Assembly: GCF_002454115.1 (NCBI RefSeq)
Contig: NZ_DKIH01000002.1
Location: forward strand, 16,380-43,180
Length of the DNA stretch: 26,801 bases
Reading direction: 5' to 3'
Origin: Sphingopyxis sp. UBA6723
GTDB taxonomy: Bacteria > Pseudomonadota > Alphaproteobacteria > Sphingomonadales > Sphingomonadaceae
Position 1 is the stretch's first letter, and the number at the start of each line of letters is the position of its first letter. The notes beneath the pieces were generated by a model. That model ran no database searches. It saw nothing but the letters and a program-made list of their open reading frames with translations, and was not told where the DNA came from. The translations under genes were made by a program, and so were the position numbers. Positions 26,679 through 26,801 of the stretch are shown here, in pieces.

Positions 26679-26751
26679 CGTCATCCCGGACTTGATCCGG
26701 GATCCACCGCAGCGCTGAAGTCATGGATGCCGGATCAAGTCCGGCATGACG
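26679..26751. repeat. Paired REP element, copy D
   Basis: The left arm CGTCATCCCGGACTTGATCC starts at 26679 and the inverted arm GGATCAAGTCCGGCATGACG ends at 26751. It lies upstream of the DUF2200 gene. After it, the window ends in GATCCTCCCCG, probably the start of another CCTCCCC-type repeat. Confidence 0.85.
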
Positions 26752-26801
26752 AGGAGCTTGTCTGCTTTGGGGTGGTTAGCGGACGTTGCCGATCCTCCCC
26801 G

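Overview
The window looks like chromosomal DNA of a high-GC alphaproteobacterium of the Sphingomonadales, most likely Sphingopyxis or a close relative. This rests on the protein character of RpoB/RpoC, RecF and the ParA/SPOR genes and on the intergenic repeat families. The genus is inferred from memory, not from a search. No phage, insertion sequence, CRISPR array, tRNA or rRNA was seen.

Layout. 1-1346: end of accC (biotin carboxylase), cut by the window edge. 1505-3706: two unrelated L,D-transpeptidases, tail to tail across a perfect hairpin. 3890-7268: a TonB-dependent siderophore receptor, a PiuC-type Fe(II)/2OG dioxygenase and an ArsC-family protein on the + strand, behind a palindrome that looks like an iron-responsive operator. 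7380-8881: a small secreted or membrane protein and recF, both on the - strand. 9141-9677: a very good sigma-54 promoter driving a 42-aa membrane peptide and a 59-aa PspC-domain protein. 9722-10180: repeats and the rpoC terminator. 10212-18938: rpoB-rpoC on the - strand, with a sigma-70-type promoter and a leader holding an intrinsic terminator about 50 nt before the rpoB start codon. 19004-19285: repeats and a terminator. 19320-23559: a three-gene - strand operon (orphan ParA, ribbon-helix-helix protein, TPR-SPOR lipoprotein), diverging from a Sel1-SPOR secreted protein. 23607-25599: a subclass B3 metallo-beta-lactamase with Glu in place of the first zinc-binding His, divergent from an AmpR regulator. 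25616-26145: an NTF2-like protein behind two tandem operator-like repeats. 26286-26636: a DUF2200 protein.

How the genes may work together. Much of the window concerns the envelope: two L,D-transpeptidases, a Psp-type stress unit, two SPOR (septal peptidoglycan-binding) proteins tied to a ParA, and an AmpR/beta-lactamase pair that would respond to peptidoglycan fragments. The best candidate for an undescribed system is the ParA/RHH/SPOR-lipoprotein operon with its divergent Sel1-SPOR partner. The other leading observations are the attenuator-like rpoB leader, the sigma-54 PspC mini-operon, and the B3-E-type metallo-beta-lactamase under an AmpR. Non-coding space is filled mainly by several families of inverted-repeat (REP-like) elements.
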